DNA from: Mytilisepta virgata
Taxonomy: Eukaryota > Mollusca > Bivalvia > Mytilida > Mytilidae
Length of the DNA stretch: 64,000 bases
Direction: 5' to 3'
Assembly: GCA_028015205.1 (NCBI GenBank)
Contig: CM051510.1
Span: forward strand, 29,512,580 to 29,576,579
Made by a program: the position numbers and the translations under genes. The notes under the pieces are model-generated. The model did no database searches. It was not told the DNA's origin and worked only from the letters and a program-made list of their open reading frames with translations. Shown in pieces: positions 22,616 through 34,600 of this stretch. Every line of letters begins with the position of its first letter. Position 1 is the stretch's first letter.

Positions 22616-25086
22616 TGTGTTTATTTATTATTCAAGCTCCTGAAATAATACATAATGTTGACAGAAATTTGAATATTAAATAAATAACACAACAATGATA
22701 AAAATAAGTGCTGTTTATGCATGTTTATTTCAGTTATGGTTTTTATTTAAGACTTTTTTGTTTGTTTTTCTTTTAATTTTTCGTAATTTGATCGTATGAG
22801 TACACTGCGAGTTCATTATAAAGTGGGGGCACATTAACAAATATTTACATTTGTAAAATTGAACACCATACGCTATGGGGAATATCTGGATTCACAATAT
22901 TATATTTCGTCATCTGCTTGACCACAATATTTTTTTATTAAATTGGGGATCAGAACATTTTTTTAGGAAAAAACCATGACCCCCCCCCCCCCGAAGTTAA
23001 ATGGTCGGTCCCTTACCAATCAAATATCAATGTCAATGAAAAAAAATATCGTACATATTGTAAACAACAACAACAACAACAACAATTCTACTCACTTTGA
23101 TATTTCTTTTAATAATGTCTACAAACAAAAATTGAGATGAAAAGGGTTTCTGTTCCGTTCTTTAATATCTGCCATGCCAATCAATACGTCAACGTAAAGA
23201 ACCAATGAAAAAATATCTTCAGATCTCAGATGACCTCTCTTTATAAAGGTCGTATTTAAATGGGGGAATTTAAGCACGATTTTTGCTAATAAGCGAATAA
23301 ATTTAAAACTGCAGAGAAATCTTAATACAATGTTTTCCCCAGAGGAAAATTCATCAAGTTAGGGTATTTGTTTCATTGATGAAATGTCTTCTAAATGAAA
23401 AAATATTTTAATTACTTTATTCCCAGGAAAATATTTTTGTATCGAAATCTGAGATCAATGACATTATTATTGTAATAAAGCGATTAAGTTCGCACAAATA
23501 ATGCATTTTAATATCAGTTTGTTTTCATTTCATATTGCTTGACAATGCTCTGCTAAAAAAAAACAATCAATTCTCAAAATTGTTTAAATAAATTTTGAAC
23601 AAAACGAATGCCTTTGGACTTTGACGGAGGATGTTGCCCCTTGATGAAGACCTGCCTGGTGCATCCCCAGCTGGCAGAAAGGAGACATTCTCTCGTTGGA
23701 AGGTTGTCATGTCATAATACGGAGCCTGACAGCGGACTATAGTGAGTAACGTGTTTGAAGAATGTCACACTCACCTCACGATGAGGACCTCTTCTGGAGT
23801 TTTCGAAAAAGAATAGGCTAATGACCCTACCTAACCATCTGGAAATTAAGCGAACACCAATCAGTCAGTTTGTTGGAGGTCCTACGTGTTCAGATCAGGT
23901 ACAGTTACCGTTAACAGAGCAGGAAGTACTCACATTGGTCCGTCGCATACACAGAAGGACGTGATTACTCTGATAATGACTATTGTTCTGTAAATAAGGT
24001 GTTAAGGCTTCACTCTTGCTTCATATGGTTCTCCTTTTGACACTCATAGCTTGTTTGTTTTAGTTGAAGATTTAACCATTTTTATATATTGAATGATCTC
24101 AACGCTCGAATAATTATTGCCCAATTATATTTAAAGGTGCCTTTTCTGTGAATGAACATTGTTGGATGGGAGGGACAGGCAATAAATTAAGATATAAAGC
24201 TTTACAATTGATATAATGGATATCCCATTCTTCATACAAAACCCTAACATGCATGTGACAAAACTACAATCCACGAAACAAAGCTTTCACTGTTGTTCTT
24301 AATGTCAGTGTAGCAATGAGGCCTTCAACACAGAAAAATCTCACAAATCACTTCAAGTTAACACAGAAAAATCTCACAACTCTCTTCAAGTTCTACACGA
24401 ACCATAGTACATGTTCGTTTGTTTATTTGGGGTATAAAGGGCCTACCTTTGGGAAAAATATTTTTAAGCCACCGTGAATGTTTTCTCAATTAGAATGTGG
24501 TATTTCTGGAAACATATTTTAATGCAGTAGCCAATTCGGCAGTCGGACACCATATCCTGATTCTGGTTCTCATATGACCTCTGCCCTTTCCTGATCACAC
24601 CGCGCATTTTAGTCGACAATTGTCAGGATAATAGAGAAAGAAATGCCTCCCAAGTAAGCCTTGCACTTCTTACAATTCCGACTGTTACCGTTCTAGATCT
24701 ACCCTCTCTAAAATTCCCAATCGGCCGGGAACAACTGCCTGCTGCTGGAATTTGAGATGGTCCAGTTGTTGAAGATTTTTTCTTAGCAAATATATGTATC
24801 TACTGATCTACTGAAATGAATTATTTTAATTATAATATTTATAAAAAAATCTAAATAACTTTACATTGCATTCAGAAAATATTAACAAGACTTCTATCTG
24901 AGCACAACATTTTCAGCACTGGCCCTTGTAATTTTACAAGCTTTTCTCCCTTTGGTAGTCTAGTGGTTTTTAAACTTTTTGGAATGCCCTTTCGAGAAGC
25001 TATCGCAGTTTATGTTCTATAAATCGATCGATCGATCGAGAAAGAGTACCATCTATCACAGATCCATGCTAGTAGGATGTCGTTGA

Positions 25087-25087
<1 letters not shown>
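22616..25087. other. Non-coding DNA
   Basis: Holds a C-run (22980-22992), a short (CAA)n tract near 23065-23085, a two-copy 32-bp repeat ('cacagaaaaatctcacaa', about 24328-24390) and GATC repeats at about 25024-25040. No gene recognised. Confidence 0.45.

Positions 25088-25119
<32 letters not shown>
25088..25119 (+). repeat. (AT)n microsatellite
   Basis: Pure AT dinucleotide run. It supplied the TA target for the adjoining Tc1-like element. Confidence 0.9.
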
Positions 25120-25120
<1 letters not shown>

Positions 25121-26638
25121 TCTCTCAAAAAAGAAACGCAACATACAGAAAATAGGAAATTTACTTCATATATTATTTTCATAATTTATGATATAAATAA
25201 TTTACACAGGAATGCAAAAATTGGCACACTTCTTGTTCATGAGTTCTTTTACCTTGGAATATCACAGTTTGTCACATATTGTCAATAAATCACTCATAAA
25301 TTGTCAATATCTGGTATGTCCACCATTTGTTTGTAACACAGCCCCGACTCTTCTTGGCATAGATTGAATTAAACGCTGAGTTCGAACACGCGGTATCCTT
25401 TGCCACTCAAACTGAAGTGCATGCTGTAATTGTTGCAGATTTTGCGGTGGTGGTTGTCGTTGGCGCACGCGCCGATCCACTTCATCCCACAAATGTTCAA
25501 TTGGATTAAGATCGGGTGATCGTGACGGCCAACGGATCACATTGACATTCTGTTGTTCTAAAAAGTCTACTGTTACACGTGCTGTATGTGGTCGGGCATT
25601 GTCGTGCTGAAAAATTTCTCTCCGAATGTCAATTACGGGCAATAAATGAGGTCGTAAAATTTCGTCTCTATACCTAACAGCGTTCAGATTGCCTTGGATA
25701 TGTATCAGCTGTGTGTTTCTGGCATAAGAAATAGCGGCCCACATCATAACACTGCCTCCGCCAAAATTGTCTCTCTCCACAACACAGTTTTGCGCAAAAC
25801 GTTCGTTTCGGCGCCTATACACACGTATGCGACCATCTCGCTTTTCCAGTTGAAAACGTGACTCATCGCTGAACCATACTCTTCTCCAGTTCTGTAAATT
25901 CCATGCACGAACTGTAGTACACCATCTAACCCTCGCTCGGCGGTGTTGGCGTCTCAGTGTTGCTCCAAAGTAAGGCCTTCTTGCCCTCAATCCATGAGAA
26001 CGTAACCGATTGCGTACTGTCTGTGCTGATATACGGCGCAACCCAGGGACGTTTACAGCTGTTTCTGTTGCAGCAATAGTCCTATTCCGCAGATGGAAAA
26101 GTCTGATGTAACGATCTTGCGCCCTGGTTGTAACACGCGGGCGCCCTGAACGTGGCCGATCTGTCGTAGTACCAAGCTGCAGGTAGCGTCCCCAAAGGCG
26201 TGAAATTGTGCTACGATGAACATTGTACGTTACAGCAACAGCATTCTGTGATTCTCCGGCCTCTAGTCGTCCGATAGCGATATTCCGGGTAGCAGCGTCT
26301 AACCTTGGCATAGCGTCACCTCATCAGAATTTTATTTTACGAATGCATTCATGAAAAGAAATACCGGGTTTTTATACCGACTGACTGAGCTAAAAAATAA
26401 CCCATGATTTGCACGTGAAAGTCGACCCAGTTTTTGGCAATGCGTAAATCGTAGGGTGTCCCAGATTGCGACCAAAGTCGTTTACGGGTGGATGAATTTA
26501 AATGATTGTACCTGGAAACTTTTTATGAAGGTGTAATTATGATCATGTGTACATATATTTTGATATTTATTGGTTATTTGTCCGGAAAAATAATATTTCA
26601 AAAAGATAATCTGATGTTGCGTTTCTTTTTTGAGAGAG
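25120..26638 (-). mobile_element. Tc1-like DNA transposon, apparently intact
   Basis: The element is 1519 bp and flanked by TA on both sides (25118-25119 and 26639-26640), as expected for TA target duplication. Terminal inverted repeats of 25 bp, beginning CTCTCTCAAAAAAGAAACGC, are identical at 25120-25144 and 26614-26638. The single internal gene is an uninterrupted transposase. Perfect ends plus an intact ORF point to recent insertion and possible activity. Confidence 0.95.
25304..26311 (-). CDS. Tc1-like DDE transposase, 335 aa
   Basis: Full-length for the Tc1 family. The N-terminal half has two helix-turn-helix segments (about 5-45, with ISRLWGRY, and about 80-110) linked by the basic GRPR motif at 56-59. 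The catalytic DDE triad is present with DD34E spacing: Asp149 in FSDESRF, Asp237 in HDNARPH and Glu272 in PDLNPIEHLWDE. The glycine-rich GGGSVMMW box typical of the family is at 184-191. It acts in the nucleus, cutting and pasting its own element at TA dinucleotides. It fills most of the element, leaving about 180 bp (3' side) and 330 bp (5' side) to the inverted repeats. No stop or frameshift. Confidence 0.95.
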   Translation of the reverse strand: MPRLDAATRNIAIGRLEAGESQNAVAVTYNVHRSTISRLWGRYLQLGTTTDRPRSGRPRVTTRAQDRYIRLFHLRNRTIAATETAVNVPGLRRISAQTVRNRLRSHGLRARRPYFGATLRRQHRRARVRWCTTVRAWNLQNWRRVWFSDESRFQLEKRDGRIRVYRRRNERFAQNCVVERDNFGGGSVMMWAAISYARNTQLIHIQGNLNAVRYRDEILRPHLLPVIDIRREIFQHDNARPHTARVTVDFLEQQNVNVIRWPSRSPDLNPIEHLWDEVDRRVRQRQPPPQNLQQLQHALQFEWQRIPRVRTQRLIQSMPRRVGAVLQTNGGHTRY

Positions 26639-26795
26639 TATATATAAAATACTGATTAATATGTATAAGATTTGAGCACAAATTGATATAAAGCCATTTC
26701 GCATTTACGAAAGACGCAATTTTACCAAATTTACGTTAGACTTCTAGACTAAAAATAAACTGTTAATATTTGCCATTGGACATTAATTATGCAGT

Positions 26796-26966
26796 AGTTG
26801 CTTATATAGAGGGCATTATCATGATATAATGACTGTCCAAAGGACTGATATTGCCTGAAACATTGATAATGCCATAGCCGCAGGCGAGGGCATTGTTAAT
26901 GTTGAAGGCAATGTCTGTCCCGAGGGCAGTCAATTTATAATGATAATGCCCTCTATATAAGCAACT
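26796..26966. repeat. Fold-back MITE, 171 bp
   Basis: A 27-bp terminal arm beginning AGTTGCTTATATAGAGGGCA is exactly inverted at 26940-26966. The interior has further weak complementarity ('gcattgttaatg' and 'cattgataatgcc'). No ORF. Confidence 0.8.
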
Positions 26967-27355
26967 ATTGTGCTTATTTCATTGAAGAATATAAATCTGC
27001 TGGGTGTGGGTTCCTTACATGTATATTGAAGACCTCATAATGACCTCTGGATGTGTGTTTATGTTTCTGTCATTACTTTTGGTGTTATGCTTGTATATTG
27101 TACATTCATAGAAGTTCCCCGTATATATTCTTTTTTCTACTGGAAGCATTACTGACAAGAATTTATTATTCGAAATATGTATACCTACTAAGTACATAAA
27201 AATGTACCCTGTTATATAATATTACAACAATACTATTTGAGCAAGTATTGTTTTTATTTCATTGAAACCAAAATTTCCTCTAGAAATGTCTAGAATTTAA
27301 TTAACAACTGCTGCATCACGTTTGCGTTTTAAAAAGGGGACATAATTCTAAATTG

Positions 27356-27414
27356 CAAGCAGGCACTACCGTGTGGTAATGCCCACGGGCATTATCCTGA
27401 TAATGCCTGCTTGG
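27356..27414. repeat. Hairpin related to the 26.8-kb MITE
   Basis: Outer arms CCAAGCAGGCA-type (27356-27365 against 27404-27414) and an inner GTAATGCCC/GGGCATTAT pair form a tight hairpin. It shares the 'gataatgcc' core with the element at 26796. Confidence 0.55.
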
Positions 27415-27839
27415 CATTTTAACGCAGATTAATAAATACCACATGACCATGTTTTAACCAATAAAAACAACTAAATTTTCTCTGATATGAAATAATCAAA
27501 CAATAAGCAGTCAACCAATCTTTATAATACGAACTTTGACGATATCTGCATCTTAACGACTGCAGTACACATCAACTTCTACTTGTACTGATATACGACA
27601 TTCCATTTTGACGGCCCTAGCCAATTCTAAAACAAGCTGTTTGACATAAGAAGAATCTCAGACCACTTTGTTGGCTACTCTTCCCATCCATTTGTTACTT
27701 TCGTGTGTACGGAGTTCAAAAGGCGAAATTACTGTTACATTAATTTCTGACATTTCAGTGTACAGTACTTGATGTCATCAAAATTTCGACAAAAAGTGGG
27801 AAAATTCCACAAATTCGAAGTCCAATTAAAAGACAAAGT

Positions 27840-28050
27840 CAGAAAATGGAAAACAAATAAACAATCACCACAAGGATACATGTATAACTGAAGGAATAAA
27901 AAAGGTATAATAAACTAAACTAAACCGGAACAAGACAACACAGAAACTAAAGCATCAGCTATGTGAACTCTCATTAAAACCGTGAGTGACATCAGGTGCT
28001 CCGGAAGGGTAAGCATGTCCTGTCCCCGTTAACGACATCCGTCACATTGC
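27840..28050 (-). repeat. Retroelement 3'-tail fragment
   Basis: Reads '...caggtgctccggaagggtaagc' on the plus strand, the complement of the tail following the RT remnant at 38.1-38.96 kb. It is 5'-truncated, with no RT sequence. Confidence 0.5.
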
Positions 28051-28230
28051 AAGTTTGAACAAATTGACTGACAATGAGAGCAAACACTACAAAGCAGACA
28101 CCTAAAAGAAGTAAATACACAGTAAAATAAAGAAATATAAAACAATACGATAGATGACAGATCATACATGTAGGTTTCATTGCAGTATTACCAAATTAAG
28201 ATACCCGGTCCATGATAAATATATTTTACC

Positions 28231-28368
28231 TAAAATAACATGAAACAAACCTGAAAGAAGGAATATTTCCCTGAGTGAGGTTTACAGTGTAAGTTTACGT
28301 AAAATAACATGAAACAAACCTGAAAGAAGGAATATTCCCCTGAGTGAGGTTTACAGTGTAAGTTTGCC
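28231..28368 (-). repeat. 69-bp tandem duplication downstream of the C1q gene
   Basis: Two near-identical copies starting TAAAATAACATGAAACAAAC at 28231 and 28300. One diverged single copy lies in the corresponding flank of the interrupted C1q gene at about 47.21-47.34 kb, so the duplication is younger than the gene duplication. Confidence 0.7.
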
Positions 28369-28771
28369 GATAAATATCAAGGTCATTGCCATCAATTTAC
28401 ATCCGGGGCACTTGGAATAACAACAAGGTATATTATGGTCTTGGGGCCTTTTTGGAAAACACTGGTTTACTACTGGGTTTTATGGAATCTGTCGTGTACT
28501 GGTTTTAGTCTTCCGTGTGTTTATGTTGTCTTTGTCATTAGCTCATTGATTTTCCGAGGTCAATATTTATGTCTGCGTTGCATTTTAGGTTGCTCCCCTT
28601 TAATTTTTGATTTAATATTTTTGTAAGAGTAACTTTAAAATATCAACTTCTTGCTAGTATCAAAATATTAGGGGACTTTGAGTCCACCAGTTAGCAGAAT
28701 CGACTCTGAAAATCTTCATACAAAATCATTCGTAAAAAATAAAACGGTAAATGAGCTACATGTATTTTTAA

Positions 28772-31700
28772 TTAGATTTTAAATGCCGTAAAACAGGAAT
28801 AGTTTTCATATAAATACATTGTTCTTCCTGTTTTAACATATACTGTGTCACCAGCTTGTAAATCTAGGATATTGACAGATGTTCCTGTTTGAAAGTCATT
28901 ATCTTTGCCAACATACCCATGCTGCATTAAGGTAGAATTTTTATATATCAAAAAGTACGCATCATATGTGTTCGACAGTACTGTTGCAGAAACATAATAA
29001 AGTCCTGGAACTTGACATGTAAATACGCCTGTTAATTTGTATGTTGGCAAGTCGGCTATATTTTCACTCGTTATAATTTGTGAAAATTTAATTATTGCAT
29101 CAGAGGAGAGTGTTGTACCAGCTTGAAAACATCCAGTCAATGCAACTAAAATAAAAAAAAAAAACTTTTATTAGTAGATTTGAAATTATCAATGATACTA
29201 GCAAAATATTTTCTACAAAATGAAGACATACATATTTCTTCGAGTTAGTATCGACTCGTTAGTTGTTTAAAAATTCGAAAACGTTGAAAGTCAAATCAAT
29301 AACCCAAACTATTGGAGGGAGGATTAAATTAAAAGTGGTCATTATCAAAGATAGGATCAAACCAGAAACAGTTATTGAGAAATAATTCACAGTGGCTTCA
29401 AACTATTCTGATTTTACCACGGGTAGGTTCATAATACCAAATATTTTGCCAATAGTGTGGTAAAATACCAACATAAAGGGTCTACCCGTGGTAAAATCAT
29501 GATATTTTCAAGCTACCGCGAATTACTTACATTTTAATAGGACAGTTTCTACGAAATTTTAAAACGTCGCAACATAGTTATTCAGACACGTATATGCCAT
29601 TACACAACCCCAAAGCTTCTAGGAGACTTCACTATGACGTTGCCAAACAAGCCGTTTTACATCTTTGACGTTGGGATCAAAATATTCATATTTTACCACG
29701 GATGTAGACTGAAAGCGTTTTTGAAGCAGGTCATATTAGAATAATACACATAAAAGCTGACAAGACTCAAGCTTTTGTTATCTCGAAGCCATAAGGATTC
29801 AACAAATGTCACGCCACAATAAGAAATAATGGCGTAACGTACAAGTAGATTATATTGCTAGTGCTCTAGTTTCTGTGCTGTCTTGTTCAAATTCTGTTTA
29901 GTTTATTATGGGCCTTGTTTCCTTGTATGTGTTCTTTTTGGCTTTGGATTTCGATCTTGGGGACTTTTCCACTGTTTTCTCCTGCCGTATTCTTTTGTTG
30001 ACGTTAAGTAAAGTCAAGAAATACCAAAGGGATATTCGAAAGAGGGGAAAATCGAAAATAACTGACAAACTCCGGAGAACAAGACCAAAACAATACAAAC
30101 ACTACACTTAAAAACTAAAAACTTATGAACAACATGGGCCCCACCAAAAAACCGGGGGTAGACTCAGGTGCTCCGGAAGAGTAACAGTCTCTGCTTCCTT
30201 CAGGATACCCAACATGCTGCCCATGTCAAATCCGGTATGAGGAAGGGACAACATCAATGGAACAGGTCCACAATCGTTTACAAATATTGTTTTTGTTTCT
30301 GTTTTGATTCTATATGTAAAGTCACTAATGTTTAACTAATAAATTACATGTATGTAGTATGTAGAATACGATACGTCCATTACTTATTCTCATGACTTTG
30401 TGTTGTTCTCTTGTTTTGGTCAAGCCGTTTCTAGAGTGCGAGATTAATATGTTCTTCGAGTTCAAGGTGAACACTTTAAACTTTCAACGAGTTTTTTGAC
30501 GACGCTGAATTTTAAAAACGAGTTGAAGATATCAGTTCTTCACTTTTGATTGAGTATAAGTAAATACTCGATTTTTAGGTTTCCTGTAGCTAGGTACAAT
30601 CAAATAACGTTACACCTGATTTCTCAAAAGGTATGACAAACGAATTCTGATTGAACGTCTTTACTGTGGGAGATCTTCCATGGGTTATCTCCCACTGAAA
30701 ACAGCCATAAACAGAGAAAAATGTTTTTCGCACATTTAAAGTGACGTGACGCCGTTTCTAGGATGTGAGATAGCGTTGCATTTGCCTCACCCTCTGTCCA
30801 TTAGCAACAGATGAAAACTTGTTTTCATTGTGATAAAAAGTTGGTTTCGGGTGGACTTGGCTATCTAACACCCTTCAGATTAAATAGTTCTTTCCTCTCT
30901 GGCAAAGATTAAAAGGTTCTTACAAGAGTTCAAAGTGAAGAATGGAAAATCTTCGATCAACGAGTTTTTAAATTCACGGCTTTCCCGGGTAGAGCGCAGC
31001 GGAACTAGGGAAAAGACGCTGAGTTTTAAAATCGAGTACAAGTACCTATTTCTTCAGCAAGTGTCCTGTACCTAGGTAAATTCATTGAGCAGAGCTTACG
31101 TGCCTGATTGGTGAAAAGGTATGTGCATTTATGAACGGCACGAATTTATGGGTATAAAAGCAGTTGAAAATGAGATTTCGTGCAATGGGAGATGAGGTCG
31201 CGTTAACCGATCTTCAATGGGTCATCATTCACTGAAAATGACCATTTACGGAAGAAATATTTTGTCCTTCCCTCGGTCGTTCCTCAGGATGGATAAGATA
31301 CCCTAGCCATCGGTTTGAGATTCTCCATCTCGCGTTTCAACCGGGGACCGATGATACATGTCTGGTGAACGATACTATTTTTCTTGACTGTTGAAATGAG
31401 AGTTCGGACATACTTTTGTTTCTTCTTCGAAAACTCACCTTTATGGTTATTTTTATCTACTTCCGTTTTGAGATTTGCCAAACTTGTATCAGTTTCATTT
31501 TCTCCTCTCTGAAAGATAAAATGTATGGTAAATTTTGTAAAGACAAAATGATATTATAAAAAATCGGAAGATAAAGAAGGTTTGTGCTCGAACGTACAAA
31601 ATTCGGTTTATTTTCATTTTATTTACTTCCAAAATCCAGCAGATTAAAAAAAGTACATGTAATATTGTGTTCGTTTTGTTCACTGGTTGATTTTAGTGTT

Positions 31701-33404
31701 GATGATGGGTTGACACAGCGAGATGTCCTAGTTCTCCTGTGACAATGAGATGGTACCGGCCTGCAACCGCGTACAAAACAATAATGCATAAAGTGTCAAA
31801 ATAGGACCATCGACTATGGACACTAACTCCAGCAACAAAGACTTTGGTTCCGGTAAATACGTTTTAATAAGTCCAGCAATAAATATTATAACTTTTACAG
31901 AGATGGCGTACGTTCTGTTCAATACTGAAATCCAGTCTGATTTATAAAAAATATACAAAGTATTTATACGAAATTAAATTACTCGCGTTGACATGACAAA
32001 TGTTTGATTTGAAAGGGGAATAAATTCAATACACTAATACGTTGTTTTGTCCGTTTTTTTTTGTTCGTTTTCACACCACGACATCCTAATAAGGACAGTG
32101 AGAAATATAAGATTATCACCAAGCCAAATTTAAACCATTTTTGCAGTTTTCATTACACTAACGAGTCTGACAAAACAAAACAAAATACAAAAAAAGTAAA
32201 TAAATTAAAAAAAAATAAATATATAAAATAAATTAAAAAGTTCTTCAATGGTCATAAATATGTATAATTATGTGCGAACGCAACGTCATCATAATTGTTA
32301 AGAAATAGAAATATTGTAGATGAAATATCTCTTAAATCAAATTTCACAGCAAACGGTATGGACATATTTTGAGTGCAATGATTTGAATTACAAACATGTT
32401 AGGTTTTCTCATAGACAAGATATTTGTTGAATTTGTCGGTCGATTTTTTCAACAAACAATCGGCATTCCAATGAAAACCAACTATGCTCCTCTCCTCGCC
32501 GATCTGTTTGTGTACTTATATGAAGCGGACTTCATTCAGGGGCTTCTATGTGAAAACAAAAAGAAATTAGCCCAATCAGATAACGTGTTGTCGTTAAATA
32601 ACGATAAATTCCAAGACTTTCTACATCTCATCTATCCTAGTGAACTTGAAATTAAGGATACTACAGATACATCAAAGTCACCTTCATATTTGGATTTGTT
32701 TCTCGAAAAAGCTGTTAGGAAAGGCCACCAGGTCGGTCTTAAAGCAGTTGTTTTAGCACTTTATGACAACCCCTTTTACAGAAAAGATTTGTTAACAAAT
32801 ATTAATTAGAAGACAAACATGTACCAGTACTGACCTGAAGTCCTGAGGTTTGTTCTTTAAGAGTAGATATCTGTTGTTTAGACCTGGATGTTATGTTGTA
32901 CAAAGCGAGGAAATCCTGATTCCTGGCTTGCTTAGAACTAATTAAAGATTTAACTAAAGAATTCAACCTGTGAAAATGTTCTGGTAACATATTCAAGGAC
33001 TGGAGCTGCTTTTTAATTGTTATAATTTCGGTATTTTGTTTGCTATTTTGCACACTGTATTCTTGCTTTAACGAGTCAAGCTGTTCACCAAGTTTAGTGT
33101 TGTTCTTTCGCAGTTCAGCATATTGTTGTTCCAGTTCTTGGCAAGATTTATTTCCGGATGATTGCGATGCAGTATGATTCTCCAATTTCCTCAATTGTGA
33201 TGTTAGTAAATTCAATGTTCTCTGTTGATCGATACGCAGTTTTTGAATCTCTTGACTCAGCTGACTTGTTTTTTCATCCACATATATTGAAAGATACTGG
33301 TTACCGCTTTGACTTTGCCCGACGGTTTGCTGAGGGTTTTTCTCGTCCAGTAGAAAACCACTATGTACCAAGAAAACTGAGAATGAAATGAATATCTTCA
33401 GCAT
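28772..33404 (-). CDS. C1q-domain-containing protein, 3 exons (signal peptide, coiled coil, C1q)
   Basis: Exons on the minus strand are 33404-32835 (570 nt), 31508-31439 (70 nt) and 29145-28772 (374 nt), giving 337 aa. Donors are CTTCAG/GTCAGT and AAAG/GTGAGT; acceptors are ATCTTTCAG and ATTTTAG; phases 0 and 1 match. Exon 1 encodes a signal peptide (MLKIFISFSVFLVHSGF) and a long Gln/Glu/Leu-rich coiled coil (about residues 45-190) with several N-x-S/T sites. Exon 2 is a short charged linker. Exon 3 is the C1q domain: V-A-L-T-G-C, GVFTCQVPGLYYVSAT, Y-K-N-S-T-L, a D-x-V-Y-V-K strand and C-F-T-A-F-K-I. The expected product is a secreted multimer of the kind used by bivalves for pattern recognition. 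Intron 1 contains a retroelement fragment on the opposite strand. Ligand unknown. Confidence 0.85.
29410..29498. repeat. Fold-back element in intron 2 of the C1q gene
   Basis: GATTTTACCACGGGTAG (29410-29426) is exactly inverted at 29482-29498. A third partial copy of the 'attttaccacgg' end lies near 29690. Confidence 0.75.
30020..30250 (-). repeat. Retroelement 3'-tail fragment
   Basis: Ends '...ctcaggtgctccggaagagtaac', the family seen at 27.84 and 45.09 kb. It is immediately preceded at about 29870-30000 by a T-rich stretch in the sense of the same tail ('gctgtcttgttcaaattctg'), so two fragments lie head to head. Confidence 0.5.
30430..31260 (+). repeat. ~460-bp diverged tandem duplication
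   Basis: Blocks at about 30430-30720 and 30890-31250 share, in order, 'ttc(g/a)agttcaa(g)gtgaa', 'caacgagtttt', 'acgctga(a/g)ttttaaaa', 'cctgta(g/c)ctaggta', 'aaaaggtatg' and 'atgggt(t/c)atc...cactgaaaa'. Intronic to the C1q gene. Confidence 0.6.
32396..32809 (+). pseudogene. Reverse transcriptase fragment, catalytic YIDD deleted
   Basis: A 137-codon frame shows a clear RT block: FFQQTIGIPM followed by APLLADLFVYLYEADF (the primer-grip side of the palm), then I-Y-P-S-E-L-E-I-K-D-T-T-D-T and SYLDLFLE. Between KKKLAQS and NVLSLNN the segment carrying the catalytic F-R-Y-I-D-D box is missing (present in the sister fragment at 38.5 kb), so this copy cannot be active. The block resembles RTs of Penelope-like elements, but this is from memory of family motifs. 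It lies in intron 1 of the C1q gene, on the opposite strand. Confidence 0.75.
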
Positions 33405-34425
33405 TTTTTTTTCACAAATAAAATGTGGCGTTTAATTAATTGTTCAGACTTTATCCTTTTATCTGATATATAACAACTAGTTGATTGATTACATGTGATT
33501 ATATAGAGATAACGAAACTTAATTTATACTAACCAAGAGAGACCAAATTATCTCTTGCATTGCGTCTATGATTAGTACACGAAATCAACAAAATTACTCT
33601 AAAAAACTCGCAAAAGACCACTTTTGGAAACTGTTATGAGTACTGATTAAGAATTATGGGGGAAACAGAGATGCATATAACAATAACAGTTACATGTTTG
33701 TACTTATAAAACCCTGAATTTTAAGGTACAAAAACGTTATTATTTAAAGAGATGGGGCTATTTTCCTAGATATTTACTTTAGGACCATTTACACACACAA
33801 AAAAAAAAAAAAAACCAAAAAAAAAAAAAAAACTTCCAAAATATCTGGGGGCATAGACTGTTATGTTATCTCTAAAGATTTGTTAATTAAACTACACTAT
33901 TAAAAGAAAGGTTTTGACTGGAGAATTATCGGGAAACGTGCCATCCTCCTGACGTTTTTCTATTTACGTAAAGCGATTAGAAGATGAGGATAAATATTCT
34001 TTTTATGAAAAACGTCAGTTCAAATTGCAATTTATTAAAGTGTAGTTGTATCAGTTTTTTTTTCTTCAATAAAACAATTAATGAAACTACATATCAAGGA
34101 GCTGAAGTAGCATTTTTAAAAATTCCAGTGCCAATTTGATGCTTTTAAATAGTTTACACTTATTAAAAGCGCAAAGATGATCAAGTAACTGCAAAGTCTC
34201 GCCCTCTTCTTTCGGTGAGGGAATGGCTGCGTAAAAATTCGGTTGCTAATATTTTAAAAAGAAAAAGAAAAAAAAAATAATAATAAGGGATATTTAACGA
34301 CGGGGTCACTGACACACAATGATTGGATACTTAGACACATGGACTAAACTGAGGTAAATGATTGATAACGAGGTAAAATCGACATGTAATGATTAATATA
34401 TAAACGACAATTTTGAATAAAGAGG
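33405..34425. other. 5' flank of the C1q gene
   Basis: No further exon or clear TATA box found immediately upstream of the start. A-rich runs at 33795-33835. Promoter not identifiable by eye. Confidence 0.4.
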
Positions 34426-34600
34426 ACAAATATACCTAAGGAGAAAAAAAAACCCAATCTATTAGACAGATAAACTCGAGAAGATATATGATGAACCCCA
34501 AGCACAACAAATAATCACCAAAAACTAAAAAAAATAATGAACAACACAAACTCTTATAGAAACCAGGAGTGAACTCATGTGGTATTTTTATGTCAAGGTT
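34426..34600 (-). repeat. Retroelement 3'-tail fragment
   Basis: 'acctaaggag...cacaacaaataatcacc...accaggagtgaactca' is nearly identical to 45110-45260; truncated. Confidence 0.5.

Noticed and set aside
31728..31958. Minus-strand 76-codon ORF as an extra exon of the C1q gene
   Set aside because: The splice phases of exons 1 to 2 already match without it, and no domain or convincing splice sites were seen.
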